Assembly: GCA_035079005.1 (NCBI GenBank)
Contig: CM068711.1
Location: forward strand, 3,293,501 to 3,357,500
DNA: 64,000 bases
Reading direction: 5' to 3'
From: Fraxinus americana
Lineage: Eukaryota; Streptophyta; Magnoliopsida; Lamiales; Oleaceae
The position numbers were made by a program, and so were the translations under genes. Under the pieces are notes generated by a model. It saw nothing but the letters and a program-made list of their open reading frames with translations, was not told the origin of the DNA and searched no databases. Positions 11,069 to 23,029 of the stretch are shown here, piece after piece (the first letter of the stretch is position 1; every line of letters begins with the position of its first letter).

Positions 11069-13572
11069 CAGGGCCTGCCCTGTGATGAGGCGAGTGAGGC
11101 CGCCGCCTCAGGCCCAATCTTGGAGGGGGCCTATTTTTTGGCCCAAAAAATATTTTTTTTATTTTTTTATTTTATGACAAGCCCAAATGGATAGGAGGCC
11201 CAAATATCATGTGAGAATAGTACTAATTGTCCCATTGACCCGGTTCAAAGTTTTTTTTGGCCCTTGACCACTTTTATGCATTTAAAAAAAAAACAAAAAA
11301 GTTTTCATTTTCTTTTTGCCCTTTATACCCTTCTACCTAAAGACACAAAACCATTGTTTAAACTCACAGTGAAGGCAACGGCTCACAAAGAAAATGGGGA
11401 TGGAAGAAGCATTAGCAACAACAACAAAGAAGAAGAAGAAATTGAACGATATTTCTTGGTGCCGCAATAATGGATGAAGTCGATTTCATTGTATTGACGT
11501 TAAGCTCGATTTTCATTATTTCGATTTTCAGGTTCATTCGAAGAGCATCTCGACAAGATTTCATCTACCAGTTGCCATTAGTTCTTCCAAGGTCGGCAAA
11601 ATTTCATCTCTCAGTCTCGACTCTACGATCTCACCGTCTCTACACTTGAAATCGCCGCCGCCTCTACGCATCTTCGACCCGCCAGTCTCCATCCTCCGGT
11701 GCCAAAGCCTGCCGTTCCATTTCCAGGTGGGTTTCTTGACAATAGCTATATTCTAATTTATATCTTTCCTTTTATGATTCTTAAAATTCAAATTTTTTTT
11801 CTTCATTCAAAGTCCAGGCTGTCCAGTGATTAAGTGCCTTCTCTTCATGAACAGTCTAAAATATTATATATATATTGGACACGAAATATTGGGGGTTGTA
11901 TGAGTTAATTTTAGTACAGTTTTAGATTGGAAAGTAATGCATTGGTGTCAAAGACTTTAGTAGGGTAATAATGGATTGGTTCATGGCATAATTGGTCCTC
12001 TGCAAAGTTACTAGCTCCCCCATTAGAGGAATTTGAATAAGAATTGAACCAATTCATTAGCAAGACTGCAATTTTCCTTTTTCCAATTATCGGGTGGGCC
12101 ATGTTTCTGATGGGTGTAATTCCTTTGAAGCGCATGGACAGCAGGAGCCAGTTGGTATTTGTTTCTTCTTTGTATCATTTTTCTCGTGAATCAAGGATAT
12201 TCTCGCTTTTGAGTTTGCTTGATCCGATTACAATGCATCACCGATATTAATAAGTTTCCCTTTGCAACCCTGGTTTCGATTTTGGTAGAATAATGAATGT
12301 AGGAGTGTCTTAAGCAATGTATAGCTCTTGTCAAGAAAGGAGCATCGCTTTTCTTCTTCCCGAGAGGGGACTCACAAGAAAGATGGCAAGCTAGGTGCTT
12401 TTAAAGTAAGTTCAACTTCCTATGTATTGTTTATAGTCTCGGTTTATTGCTCAAAAAAAAAAAAAAAAAAAAAGGCATTGACTAATATTTGTCACAAAAG
12501 ACAATTTTTCTTGGACTTTCACAAAGCAGTACCTCCTCCATGGAGGGACCTTGAAATTCTGGAGAAAAACAAGTCAAAATGTTCAAGAATTGAGTGTTAT
12601 TATGCTGAATTTGGTGGTCTCTTAACACTGTCCATTTATGTTAAGTAGGAACGTGTAAATCAAGCGTATGGTGATCTTGTTAAGGATATTCAGACAAGTT
12701 CAAGTTCTTTATGGTTTAGTTCTCTTGACAATTTAAGTTTGTGAGAATTGGAAATTTTGAAATTTCCATTCTTGTGAAACAAATGGACCTAAAAACAGTA
12801 ATTTATGTACACTAATCTTTAGTTTGTACTCTGGCAGATAAATTTCAACCTTAGAACGATCTATATGGTAGTTCTGCCTATGGAAATTGAATATAAAATC
12901 GTAGAAATGAAAAATCGCTACCATATTTGTTTTGCCTCACATAAATTTGCCATTCTTGAAAATACACACAGCTGTCCAAGCCTTATTTCGTGAATTCTGT
13001 CCTTTTATCTTAATTCTTGATATTCTTTGCCATTAATTGAAATGGTTTTGCTATCAATTTCAGGCTTGTGAGAACTGAGATGCAACGCTGGATGCTGGAA
13101 TAGGCGTGATTCCACAATTTTCGTGAATTTTCTACTTCTCAAGTAAGCAATGGCTTGCTCTAACTTGATATTGAAAATGTTTGAAGCCTTGTCGGCTTAT
13201 ATAATTGTGGCCTGGTCGGCTTGTATGAATGCTCATTGTAGCATGTAGGATCAATTGCACAGGCGCACGTTTATCTTTTGTTCTTTATATTTGTTTGTTA
13301 TTCTACGAGTCAGTGTTAAGTTTGCAATACGTTGCATAATGCACGGTTGGATTTTGCGTTTACGTTGATCTCCGAGGGCCAGAGACGGAGCTAGGGGGGC
13401 CGCCGTCGATCTCCGTTGTCTCTTAGTTTAAAAAAATTTTCGGGGGCTCCGCCCCCGAACCCCCGGGAGGGGGGCCCGCCCCCCTCCACCCCCCGTATTT
13501 TCGCGCCCCCCCTGTCGGGGGCCTAATTTCCAAAGTTCGCCTCAGGCCTCGCCAATCACAGGGCCGGCCTTG
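11069..13572. mobile_element. hAT element with captured gene DNA, TSD TACATACC
   Basis: The 2504-bp element is flanked by perfect 8-bp direct repeats TACATACC (11061-11068 and 13573-13580). The left end cagggcctgccctgtgat and the inverted right end caaggccggccctgtgat match as terminal inverted repeats. Eight-bp TSDs and CAGGG-type ends are hAT hallmarks. No transposase is encoded. Inside are exons of a plastid acyltransferase gene (see 12050-12405), a possible serine/proline-rich leader exon with a donor site near 11727, and a very GC-rich patch at 13390-13520. It is therefore a non-autonomous, gene-capturing hAT. Confidence 0.85.
12050..12405 (+). pseudogene. Captured fragment of plastid lysophosphatidate acyltransferase (LPAT1/ATS2-like)
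   Basis: Two exons and their intron are present inside the hAT element. Exon piece 12050-12154 reads FISKTAIFLFPIIGWAMFLM then GVIPLKRMDSRSQL, a well-conserved region of chloroplast 1-acylglycerol-3-phosphate acyltransferase. A GT donor follows at 12155. The next exon, 12303-12405, reads ECLKQCIALVKKGASLFFFP, then an inserted A breaks the frame; after it comes EGTHKKDGKLGAFK, where the family has EGTR. The catalytic NHxxxxD region and the C-terminal part are absent, so no enzyme can be made. Retention of the intron shows the DNA was copied from a gene, not from mRNA. Confidence 0.8.
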
Positions 13573-13600
13573 TACATACCCTTTAAGAATAAAAACAAAC

Positions 13601-13693
13601 AAAGCTCATATTTGGTTGGATCAAAATCAACTATTAATTTTAACCACATATTTCATCAACTTTCATCAAACTACATCAAACAAGGTCTAAATC
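13601..13693. mobile_element. Fragment of the second MITE family
   Basis: It shares attaattttaaccacatatt, the phrase catcaactttcatcaaa and the end caaacaaggtct with the element at 8063-8410. Its ends are not well defined. Confidence 0.4.
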
Positions 13694-14001
13694 TTATTCC
13701 GATAAAAAGCATACATTTAAAGGACTTCTTTATGAGAATGCAACAATCTTTCACAATTTGAAACAAAAATAAGCACATTGTCTTATCCCGTGTACTTGCT
13801 AATTTGTGTACAAACATTATGATAGCAAATTGGATACAACAACATACTACGCCCTATACAAGGTCTGCTACATAGAGGAGGATGTTTCTCGTACGTTACA
13901 AGTAAATCAAATGGCTAAACGATATAGGCATGATGAATACTAAACCCACAGCATTTCTCAATTTTTTTTGTTTTAAGCAGAACTAGGTATAGCTGTATAA
14001 T

Positions 14002-16348
14002 TCAACCAGTTTCTTGTTCAAATTCATCGCCATCAGACTCTTCCGCATTGTCAAGATCGTCATCATCTGCATCATTGTCAATATCTTCTTTATCATTATC
14101 AAGAGTAGTCTTCCCAATCGTGATTAAATTGTTATTTGCCTTTCTGATTTCATTACACTGCAAAGCCACATATAATAGCTATGAATAAACCAATTATGAA
14201 ACAAAGACGGGTCAACTTCTAATCTGTTGAAGACGAAATATAAAATGATACAAATCTTGTAAATAATATTAGTTTTTAAATTTGAACAGCTAGAATGTAC
14301 AGTTAGGAATTATCGTGTTTACCTTTATTTTCTCCTAAATGATCTATTGCAATACAATCATATTCATGATTCTCTATTGCTATTGCATTTATGGTATCAG
14401 AGCTTGTTTTACACTGGTCTCAGTCTGTGATAATGTATATCAGAGGCCGTTGGAAGATTGGATGCCTGACTGGAGAAATTGTTCGACCGGAAAAAGAGGA
14501 TTCTGCATTTCTACATTAGATGCCGACAATTCCATGGTAATATCTTGGCTTGTGAACTCAATGGATTATATGATAGGCCAAAATTTTTGTGCCTACCTAC
14601 TGTATAGCAACTGTAGGATGGAGTTTCTGAGATGTTCTCGGACTTGGGAACTCAGCCCAAGTCTATGAAATCCAATTAAAACTGAGTGAGGCTAAGCAAG
14701 GTGGGATAATGTCACAAAATTAGTATGAAAACTTCAAAGTTTGTGAAAGACCTTGATTTGTTCTATAAACATGAGTGGAAGAGTGTTGAGGATATGCTCA
14801 TTACCTAAAAACTGCGGAGAAGGAAAGGATTCTAAAATTCTTGACCGGTTTGAATTCTGAATTGGATGAAATAAGGGGTCGAGTTCTAGGCAAGCAACCT
14901 CTTCTATCCATCAGAGAGCTTTTCTCTGAGGTAAGGCATGAAGAAAGTAGAAGGTTGGTGATGATACGAAATATGCTCTAATGTTTACTATTGAAATTCT
15001 GCCTTAAATGCTGAAGGCAGTGCAGTTGCTGGTTTTTTCCCTAAAGCTAATCCAGCTCCAAGGAAATTTCAGGATAAGCCTTGGTGGTGTGACTACTGTA
15101 ACAAACCTGGACATATGAAAGAAACGTGCTGAAAACTTCTTGGGAAACCAGCAAATTGGAAGAATAGGCGATTTGGTGACAAAGGACGGCGTGGAATGCA
15201 AGCTGGCACAGATAATGAGGTTGTTGTCCCATTTAGTTAAGAGAAAATAGAAAACCTCCATGAGTTCCTGAGTGCCAATCAGTCATCTAAACTCCCTAAA
15301 GGTTCGGTAGAACAGACAGGTAGACTCCTAAGTGCATTAACTAGTTCCTCTACTACAGTACCTTGGATCATTGATTCTGGTGCAACTCATCACATTACTA
15401 GCTTCCTTCACCTTGTCTTGGTAATTAGAAAATTAAGATTGCTGAGGGTAGTTTGTCACCAATTGCAGGTAAATTCCATAGTTATCTCAGAAAATATGGA
15501 ACTAAAATAATCTTTCTTGTGCCAAATCTCTCTTGTAATTTGTTATCAATCAGTATATTGACCACATAAAATCTTTATGTTAATTCTAGTTCCATTTTTC
15601 CTCAATTTCACCTTAGCTGCATTCTAGCTCTGCCAACTTCAATTTCCTAACATTTCATTTCTAAGAAAATCAAAGGCCCCCACCTATAAAATCCTTATGT
15701 TCTTCAAATATCAACTTGATTATGCTAACCGTGGAACCATGATACAACAACTCTAAAAGCATTTGGATTCAAGAGCATATTTGGCTAAGCTTAAAAAGTT
15801 CGCTTTCCCGTAAATGTACTTATAAGTAAATTTTAAACTTAAAAATTTATATCAATAAAAGTTAGTCATAAGTTTAAATCATCTCAAATAAAATAGTTTC
15901 GAGTTTCTTTGACTTGAAAGTAAGTAATAAATTAAATAAAACAAACGGTTACTCAAGAAGTAATTTCACTTCTTTTTTAAGCTTAACCAAGAGTCCCAAA
16001 CAAGGGGACCTGAAATATTCCCATGCTCGTTCCAACCAAAAATTAAAGAAATAAAAATCGTAAATCCATTACAACTCATTGAATACACGCAGATACCCAT
16101 CATAAGTGTGCGTTTTTGCAGCATAAATCAACACAGTATATCATTGATGACAGTGTTCGACAGAGGCAACATTATAAGTAACAGGAAAATATAGTAATGA
16201 TGACCTTGTCTTCGTAATCGGATTCTTCCATAGCAAGAAGGAGCTCGTCGTTTTGGGGTTGGGGCCACTGGGGTGGAAGCAAATGCGACGTCGGAATGAT
16301 CCGGGTCGACCATGGGTAGTGGGTCATGAATGCCGGGTACTGTAGCAT
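14002..16348 (-). CDS. Small acidic conserved plant protein, two exons, 99 aa
   Basis: Exon 1 is 16348-16205 (48 codons) and exon 2 is 14157-14002 (51 codons plus stop). The intron (16204-14158, 2047 bp) starts GT and ends AG and keeps phase 0. The joined protein begins MLQYPAFMTHYPWS, continues PQNDELLLAMEESDYEDK|CNEIRKANNNL and ends in a strongly acidic tail (DNDADDDDLDNAEESDGDEF) closing with EQETG. The way both exons fit in frame and the junction ...EESDYEDKCNEIRK resemble a conserved small plant protein, but I cannot name it or assign a function. No signal peptide or membrane segment is visible. The long intron holds a copia remnant on the opposite strand. The start codon is the first ATG in frame; the ATG at residue 8 is a possible alternative. 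Confidence 0.65.
14392..15560 (+). pseudogene. Decayed copia gag-protease remnant
   Basis: A perfect initiator-Met primer-binding site, TGGTATCAGAGC, is at 14392-14403. Downstream are broken gag frames (FLTGLNSELDEIRGRVLGKQ-like text around 14845-14910), a zinc knuckle CDYCNKPGHMKETC near 15090-15131 that runs into a stop, and the retropepsin site WIIDSGATHHIT near 15364-15399. Many stops and frameshifts make it non-functional. It lies inside the intron of the small acidic protein gene. No LTR pair was identified. Confidence 0.75.
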
Positions 16349-16622
16349 TTTTTCCTTGAGGCCGAAATTTGAAAATGTTGATACACGAGCTGCTCTCTCC
16401 TCTTTTATTTTGTAACGGGGAGAAATTTCAATAGAAGTCCCCTAACTTATAGGTTTGTTTTGGGTTGGTTGTTTAACTTTGATTTATTTCAATATGATCA
16501 TCTAGCTTATATATGTTTCAATTTCCCTTCCATCTATAAATGTTGTCGAAATTGAAGGAATCTATGACAGTCAAAAGGAAAAGTATTCGACTCAATACTT
16601 TTGACAACACAAATTTTATTGA
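16349..16622. other. Upstream region of the small acidic protein gene
   Basis: No coding sequence is seen. The stretch around 16420-16560 (agtcccctaacttataggtt ...) looks like text found in ends of Mutator-like elements, but has no partner here. Confidence 0.35.
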
Positions 16623-16807
16623 GAGTGTGTTTGAATCACATTATTTTGGAAGAATATATTTTGGAATAGTAGATTGATGGAGAATGTGTGGTTGAAAAAG
16701 AAGGAAAAGTTATTGATGTGATGAAAAATATTATTTTATTGAAAAATATGTGGTGAAAATAAGTAGAAGAATGAGAATAAAAATTTTAATGTAACTCAAA
16801 CAAGAGC
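16623..16807. mobile_element. Tourist-like MITE copy, TSD TGA
   Basis: Left end gagtgtgtttgaatcacatt; right end aatgtaactcaaacaagagc. TGA flanks both sides (16620-16622 and 16808-16810). The core gattgatggagaatgtgtgg is shared with the copies at 34610 and 53261. Confidence 0.7.
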
Positions 16808-17384
16808 TGAGCACAAACAATTATGCATCATTTATGTATGTACAAGATACTACAACAAGTAAATGAAAGATAAGAATCAACACACTGCTTCAAAGCATAC
16901 GATTTGCAATCGTGTTCGACTGAAAAAGAAGCGCATCAAAAGCCACATACTAAACATATCATACAAGAAGACGTGTACGGTCAACATGGGTCGAGCCAGT
17001 TTGGACTAAAAAAAAAAAAAAAATTATGATAGGCATTATGTCAAAAGAAAAAATCGCATTTTTTTTTACAATAATGGTGCTTGTACAAATTTTCTCTTAC
17101 ATTGAGGATGACATTTTCTTTACTTTCAAAAATTTGAATGCAGGAAAAGTGTTTTTTTTTAACCGTTCAATTATGTGTTCCATGTGGCACGATATAAATA
17201 ATGATGTAAAAGATGATGTACATGTAGTACGATTTTTTTTTATATTATAAAAAATATTTTTTATTAAGGAAAAACTGAGTTGGGCCTGGCTGGCCTGGGC
17301 TTACCCAACACTAAATCCTCCCCGACAGTGAATGTATTGTACATAAAAAAGATGTGAAAAAATATGCATGCACGAGTAATATGA

Positions 17385-17580
17385 AGTCCCTGTTTGGGCT
17401 CCATTTTTAGAAAAACATATTTTTTACAAACCTCATTTTAATTATATATTCTCCCATAAAATAATATTGCACGTAAATTTTAAAAAAATTCTTGTTTTTT
17501 AATCACATGTTCTCCCAAAAAATCACTATTTCAAAATAGATTTTTCCTCGAAAAAAGTTATGAGTGAGCCAAGAAGGGGG
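17385..17580. mobile_element. Tourist-like MITE copy
   Basis: It starts gtccctgtttgggctccatt and has the core aaataatattgcacgtaaat. The right end is degraded (atgagtgagccaagaaggg), so limits are approximate. Confidence 0.5.
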
Positions 17581-17737
17581 CAAAATAACATGTTCATGCA
17601 TAATACTTAAGTACAATCTTTAAAGCACAAACATGTATGCACACACATGCACAGCTGGGGTCAATCTCGACGACCTTTACTTATAGCATATATTATCTTC
17701 CTAAGCCCAACCTTTTCAATATGAGTAATGTTATTTA

Positions 17738-17886
17738 TCTCGATTGGGATTGAGCTCCAGTCTATGTGGCAATTACATGGCATTAAATGATATATTCATT
17801 TAAATACAAAGTCACATGACTCATTTAATCGAGTCTTATCATTCAATGTCATGTAATTGCCACATAGACTTTAACCCCAATGGGGA
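17738..17886. repeat. Inverted repeat, foldback MITE candidate
   Basis: Arms at about 17759-17791 and 17837-17870 share tctatgtggcaattacatg in opposite orientation, with about 45 bp between. Weaker pairing extends outwards to about 17740 and 17886. RNA across it would fold into a hairpin. No coding content. Confidence 0.6.
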
Positions 17887-18280
17887 TTGATACTATCAAA
17901 AATCGTACTTGGCGACTTTCGAGCTTGACGACTGAGAATGAGCACGAACGAGGTCTTCCGGTGCTTGAAACAAAGGCGTCGAGGTGTGTCATCGTCGCCC
18001 CTCCGATGCTTAAGTCAAAGAGAGAATTTTATGAAAATAATATATGTTGTAAGTTGTATGTAAAAACATACCTTGATAATGATTTGTAATGATATATTTA
18101 TAGAGGCAGACAGTGCATTTCTATTAGAATTGAAATGCTGAAATCCCCTCGGAGTCCTAATATGATTGGAAGTTGCAACTCAATTTGTTTTGTGTTACCT
18201 ACGTGTTTGGATAGAGATGTGATTCTAGTGTTAGAGTCTTCCTAGAATGAGGTAACACACTCCCAAAAGGACTTTGCTTC

Positions 18281-18315
18281 ATAGGGTGTTGTAAAGACAT
18301 AGGGTGTTGTAAAGA
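18281..18315. repeat. 17-bp tandem repeat crossing the copia insertion point
   Basis: ATAGGGTGTTGTAAAGA occurs at 18281-18297 and again at 18299-18315. The second copy crosses the boundary between host DNA and LTR at 18307/18308, so the first copy appears to hold a duplicate of the junction. Confidence 0.7.
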
Positions 18316-18965
18316 AAAATGCACAACGGAAGTAAATTGAACCAACAATTACAGAGAAATTCTCGCAACCAAGAAACTAATTCTTATTGCATTTTTTGGG
18401 CTCAGAATAGTCACATAGACATTGTACCCTTCTGTACAAAGCAATAGCCACAAAACACCCCAAATCCCTAATCTAAACCACACCGGTTACTCAATGGCTC
18501 GAGACAAACACACGGCCAAACCGGACATCACCTCTCTCTCTAACACCACCACAAAGGCAACTAATCACAAAGATTAAAGGATTTAAACCACAAGTTAAAA
18601 TCCACCCAAGATTCACAAAGAATAAAGAGAGAACACGAAGAACACTCGAAGATAGGAATTTCCAGAAACTTCCCAGACAAGTTAGAGAGAAAGAATGAAT
18701 TAATCTGCCTTAGGAATCAAAGGCTCCAGCAGGTATATAACGGCCCAGGTTAAGAGCCAAATAATCAGCCCACAAGTCAGCCCATTCATCTACGGCCAGA
18801 GTAGCTCAAATGTGATTAGATTTGGGCCGGGGTTTATGGGCCTGTTGCTTTGAGTTATCGGGCAATGGACATTTATCTTTTCCAGCAATATGGGTCAAGC
18901 CCAATGGTTTCATCATTGCCCAAATGTTAGAAAACTAATGACAATAATGACATCATTTTCCAACA
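18308..18965 (-). repeat. 3' LTR of the copia element
   Basis: 658 bp, from TGTAAAG to TTCCAACA on the plus strand, matching 23045-24676 except for the insertion there. It has the 9 bp (acgaagaac) missing in the other LTR. Confidence 0.9.
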
Positions 18966-18976
18966 ATCTTCCCCTT
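18966..18976 (-). other. Polypurine tract of the copia element
   Basis: On the minus strand AAGGGGAAGAT lies directly before the 3' LTR start TGTTGG, the expected place for plus-strand DNA priming. Confidence 0.75.
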
Positions 18977-19439
18977 GATGCCAATGTCATAAGCAACCAA
19001 ACACATTAGTATTTATTAACACCAACACCAAGGAGATAAGTACCTGCAAAACACAAAGTTAACCGGTATCAATACTTAGAATTTGCAAATACGAATTAAA
19101 CTTGAAAAGAGGTAATACCTTTTGCTCCCATATCCGCGGGATTGAATTGTGTAGGGATTTTCTCAAACAAAATAGATTCACATAACAAGCATTTAAGTCA
19201 CACAGACTCTTTTATAACTTCAATAGTAGATAAGACAATAAAAGATTGCCATATAGACTTCCAACTAATGCAAGTATCACACAAAGTAAACACTATGCAG
19301 TTATAGATTTTCCATTGTCCTTATTACTAGTATAATCATAATCTACATACCCTTTCAACACAATAACTCTCTTTACAAAGTTTGAAATGAAATTCTAAGT
19401 CTACGAAACCTTTCAAGTATCTTTAAAAAAAAACCATTT

Positions 19440-20099
19440 TAATGCGATCCAATACAGCATATCATCCACATACAAAAGTAGATAAACAATCACTTCATTC
19501 TTATCATTTCATTTAACATAAAGACAATGATCAAAGGCAATATGCACAAAGCCAATAGAAGACACATAATTGTCAAATCTAAAATACCATAGCCTATGTG
19601 ATTGTTCCAAACATACAAAGATCGATTAAGCAAACAAAACATGATTAGGCTTTTTCGAATCAACAAAATCTCGAGGTTGAATCATACAAAATGTTTCATC
19701 CAAGTCACCATGCAAGAAGGCAGTTATAACATCCATTTGTTCAAGTTCTAAAACACATTTAGCAACCAAAACAAGTATGACTCTAATAGTAGTATATTTC
19801 ACAACATGAGAGAAAATATCATAATAATCAATACCAGGTTTCTGAATAAACCCCTTTGCAACAAGTCTAGCCTTAAACCTATGAGACTCTTTAGAAGAAC
19901 TACCCTCCTTAATACTATAAACCCACTTACAGTCCACTAAGGACTTATCCTTAGGTCTGAGAACTAATCTCCAAGTATTATCCTTCACAAGGGACTTCAT
20001 CTCCTCTTCCATAGCACCTAGCAACTCATTAGATTGTCGACAACTCAAAACCTCCTCATAAGATTTAGCCTCCTCAAACACTAAGTCTCGATAAGACAA
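19440..20099 (-). pseudogene. Copia reverse transcriptase, truncated
   Basis: The open part (20099-19626) reads SYRDLVFEEAKSYEEVLSC..., then the conserved RT start MEEEMKSLVKDNTWRL, DCKWVYSIKEGSSSKESHRF, KARLVAKGFIQKPGIDYYDI and LEQMDVITAFLHGDLDE. A stop follows PNHVLFA. Further left the frame is broken, but VYLLLYVDDMLY is still readable near 19465-19495; YVDD is the RT catalytic motif. RNase H is not recognisable. Confidence 0.85.
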
Positions 20100-21145
20100 A
20101 AAACAGCAAAATATTGATAATCACCCATCCTCACGGGTTCCCCAATCTCCCTCCTAGCTCTATCACGAGCAAGTTGATAATCACTTAGAAGATCAACCAC
20201 ATCACCTATTAAGTCATGTTCATCACCTTCAACTGGTTCATGAGAACCAGTGACAACATCATTCTCCCCCTCAACCTCATTCTTAACTTGTTCCTCCTCA
20301 ACAAGTCCAGGAAAATGATCCACACTCACTTGCATTCTAGTCTCCTCATCCTCATCACTCTTAGGATCATCACTAGAGATTCTCTTACTCAAACAAGGCA
20401 TATCACCTTCATTAAAGGTTACGCTCTTACCAAATGCCCCTTTCTTACTCAAAATATGCAAGCCATTTCCACTCACATGAGCTAGCCTATTATGCCACTT
20501 CAGGGTAGCATCAATCTCAGCACTAGAGGACTCAACAATGTGACTCTGAACTACATTAGCTCTAGTGACATATATATCATTCCTCTTGGTACCTTTGAAA
20601 ATAACTAAGGAACCCTTAGTTACTTTCAAAGAACCATTACCAATCCGGCTTTCCAGGCCTATGTCATCTAAACTACCCATAGAAATCAAGTTCCTATTCA
20701 AATCAGGAATATACCTTACTCTTTCTAAAGTAAAGGTACATCCATTGTCAAACTTCAAAGTCACATTACCAATTCCTTTAATGCTATAAGCTACATTGTT
20801 ATCCATAACCACCTCTCCACCGTCAAGATCCTTAAAGTTCTCTAACCAAGGTCTTCTAGAGGTCATATGGAATGTACACCCTGAATCCAGAATCCATTCA
20901 CTATCCTGATCATTGTCATCTACACACTCGACAATATCCAAATCAGAAGTAGGTTCTTTCACCACATACACATCAACAGTGGAATCACCTAGGGGTTCAA
21001 CAACATTCCCCTCATCCACTCTCTTCTCTTTCTGTTCATTCTTCTTTTTATAACAATCCTTTATAAAATGTCCTATCTTTCCACACCCATAGCACTTCCT
21101 AATTTCACTCCTAGACTTAGATCTAGATCTCAATTTCCCCTTCAT
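20081..21145 (-). pseudogene. Copia gag C-terminus, protease and GAG-pre-integrase; integrase deleted
   Basis: A 354-codon frame has the zinc knuckle CYGCGKIGHFIKDC near residues 19-32, the protease site WILDSGCTFHMTS near residue 85, and the pre-integrase phrase LKWHNRLAHVSGNGLHILSKK. Directly after KKGAFGK it continues SVTFNEGDMPCLSKR, text that in intact copia polyproteins lies beyond the integrase. The whole integrase core is therefore deleted in frame. It ends ...AVFCLIET and a stop before the RT part. Confidence 0.85.
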
Positions 21146-21178
21146 CTCAGAATTGTTATGATTGCTTCCTTGATGATT

Positions 21179-21808
21179 TTAACCATTTATTTGCCTAGCC
21201 ATAGGTTTACCCCTCACAGACAAACTCTCAAACTCCTTCCCAGTTCTATCAACCTTAAACTCTAATTCTTTACTTCTTAAAGAATTAATCACAATCTCAA
21301 GAGTTAAGGTATCTCTGCCATACTTAATAGCTGACTTAACATCATTATACACATCAGGTATAACATTCAAGATGATAACAACCTTATATTCATCGGACAC
21401 TTTCTCCCCATTATTAGCGATATCTTGAACTAATTTATTAAAAGTATCAAGATTATCATCCAGGTCCTTAGACATATCAATCTTAAAACTAAAGAACCTC
21501 TCTAAAAGGAAGAGTTTATTAGGTAGACTCTTAGACATGTATTGCTCTCCAATCTTATCCCACAAAGCTTTAGCACTATCAAGTTTACCAACTTTTCTCA
21601 ACACTTGATCAGACAAATGAAGAATTATAGAGGTATACGCAAGTTCATCAGATTCAAGTTTTTGATCATCAGTCATAGTAGCAGGAAATTCACCAGTTAT
21701 AGCCTTAGAAACTTTCTGTTGAACTAAGACCCCTCTCATTTTTTGCTGCCAAATGGGAAAATCCCCCTTTCCATTAAAAACTCCAAGTTCAAATGTTGTC
21801 ATTGTCAT
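21179..21808 (-). pseudogene. Copia gag N-terminal part
   Basis: A 209-codon frame from MTMTTFELGVFNGKGDFPIW with the gag phrases DSAKALWDKIGEQYMSKSLP and LDTFNKLVQDIANNGEKVSD, as in copia capsid proteins. A stop codon (TAA near 21179) separates it from the zinc-knuckle frame that would follow without a break in an intact gag. Confidence 0.85.
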
Positions 21809-23029
21809 TTGAAGTTTTTAATCAACACAAAGAATTTTTTGAGGTCACAGTTCCACATAAAAAACAGTAATCAGATATTTCAATCAACAATTTAATATCA
21901 CACAAATCACAGTGCAATCAAAACAGGAATGAAGAAATATCAGACTGTAAATAGACTATTAACCTAGTAAGCAGTATATAACAGTGATAATAGACTATTT
22001 AATAAACTCAAAGAATCACAAAGATAGACAGTGAGATTAAATAGGTCTATAATCACAAGAATAAAACTACTGAAAACAAACAGACTAATAATCAAGATTC
22101 TAACAATTCAAAGTGTTAGAATTCACAAGGATTCCGTGAGGTTCAAGACCCCAGGTCAAGGCTCAATTCTAAACACCAGGGAACACAATTCACATGGGAA
22201 ACAGGGGAAGAAAGACAATATTCAATATGTAGCTACAAAGCAATTTATAAGAAAATAGGCATGCAGGGATTTAGGAAAATTCCACCAAGCAGATTTGAAG
22301 AACCAAGCACCAAGCACGTTCAACTCGAAGTACACAACTCCAAGTAGGTTCACCAAGAACCAGTCACAGGTTGTTTCAATAACCAGCCCTTAGCCAGCAG
22401 GAAGCCCAAGCTCCAAGCACAATTCAGAATTAAACCGGTGAAATGAAAAATCAGATTACTGTGAATCGTGTGTGCTGCACGTAGGTATGATAATCAACAA
22501 TAACAAATAATTCTTCAATTAAAAGTTATGCAGTCCAGGTATGTGTAATACTCAGTAATAACGTGTAATTCATCAATTAGCAGTTATGCAATCCAGATTA
22601 CAGCATATATCAATATAGCACGCAACAACAAATTCTAATTTGCATTAAACAATAAAAACTAGCATGAGACTTCAAAATTAATTCAGTGATATGGTATTGG
22701 TATGCACAGATTGCAATAGTAATAGGGAGAAATCAACTATTCCAGTTTCTTGAATATATTCAATTACAGTGATATCAACAAATTCACAAATTGGAATTAA
22801 ACGTGCAAATCAAACCCTAATCGACTGTAATGAAATGGTTCACCATAATATTGTGTATAACAGTATTAAAAATCAAACTCCAGTCTCTTACTGCAGAGTC
22901 AGATTCCAAACCCTAGCTCCTAAGAATTTCGTCCAGTTCACTTATGGACACTGCACACTTCAAGAAAACGCATCAATACGACAAAACACTTAAATCAAAT
23001 TTCACAGATGCCTTACCCATGCCTAACGA
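21809..23029 (-). other. Copia untranslated leader
   Basis: About 1.2 kb between the primer-binding site and gag. No coding sequence is seen. It is A-rich on the plus strand with many short direct repeats such as ttatgcagtccag and ttatgcaatccag. Confidence 0.6.
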
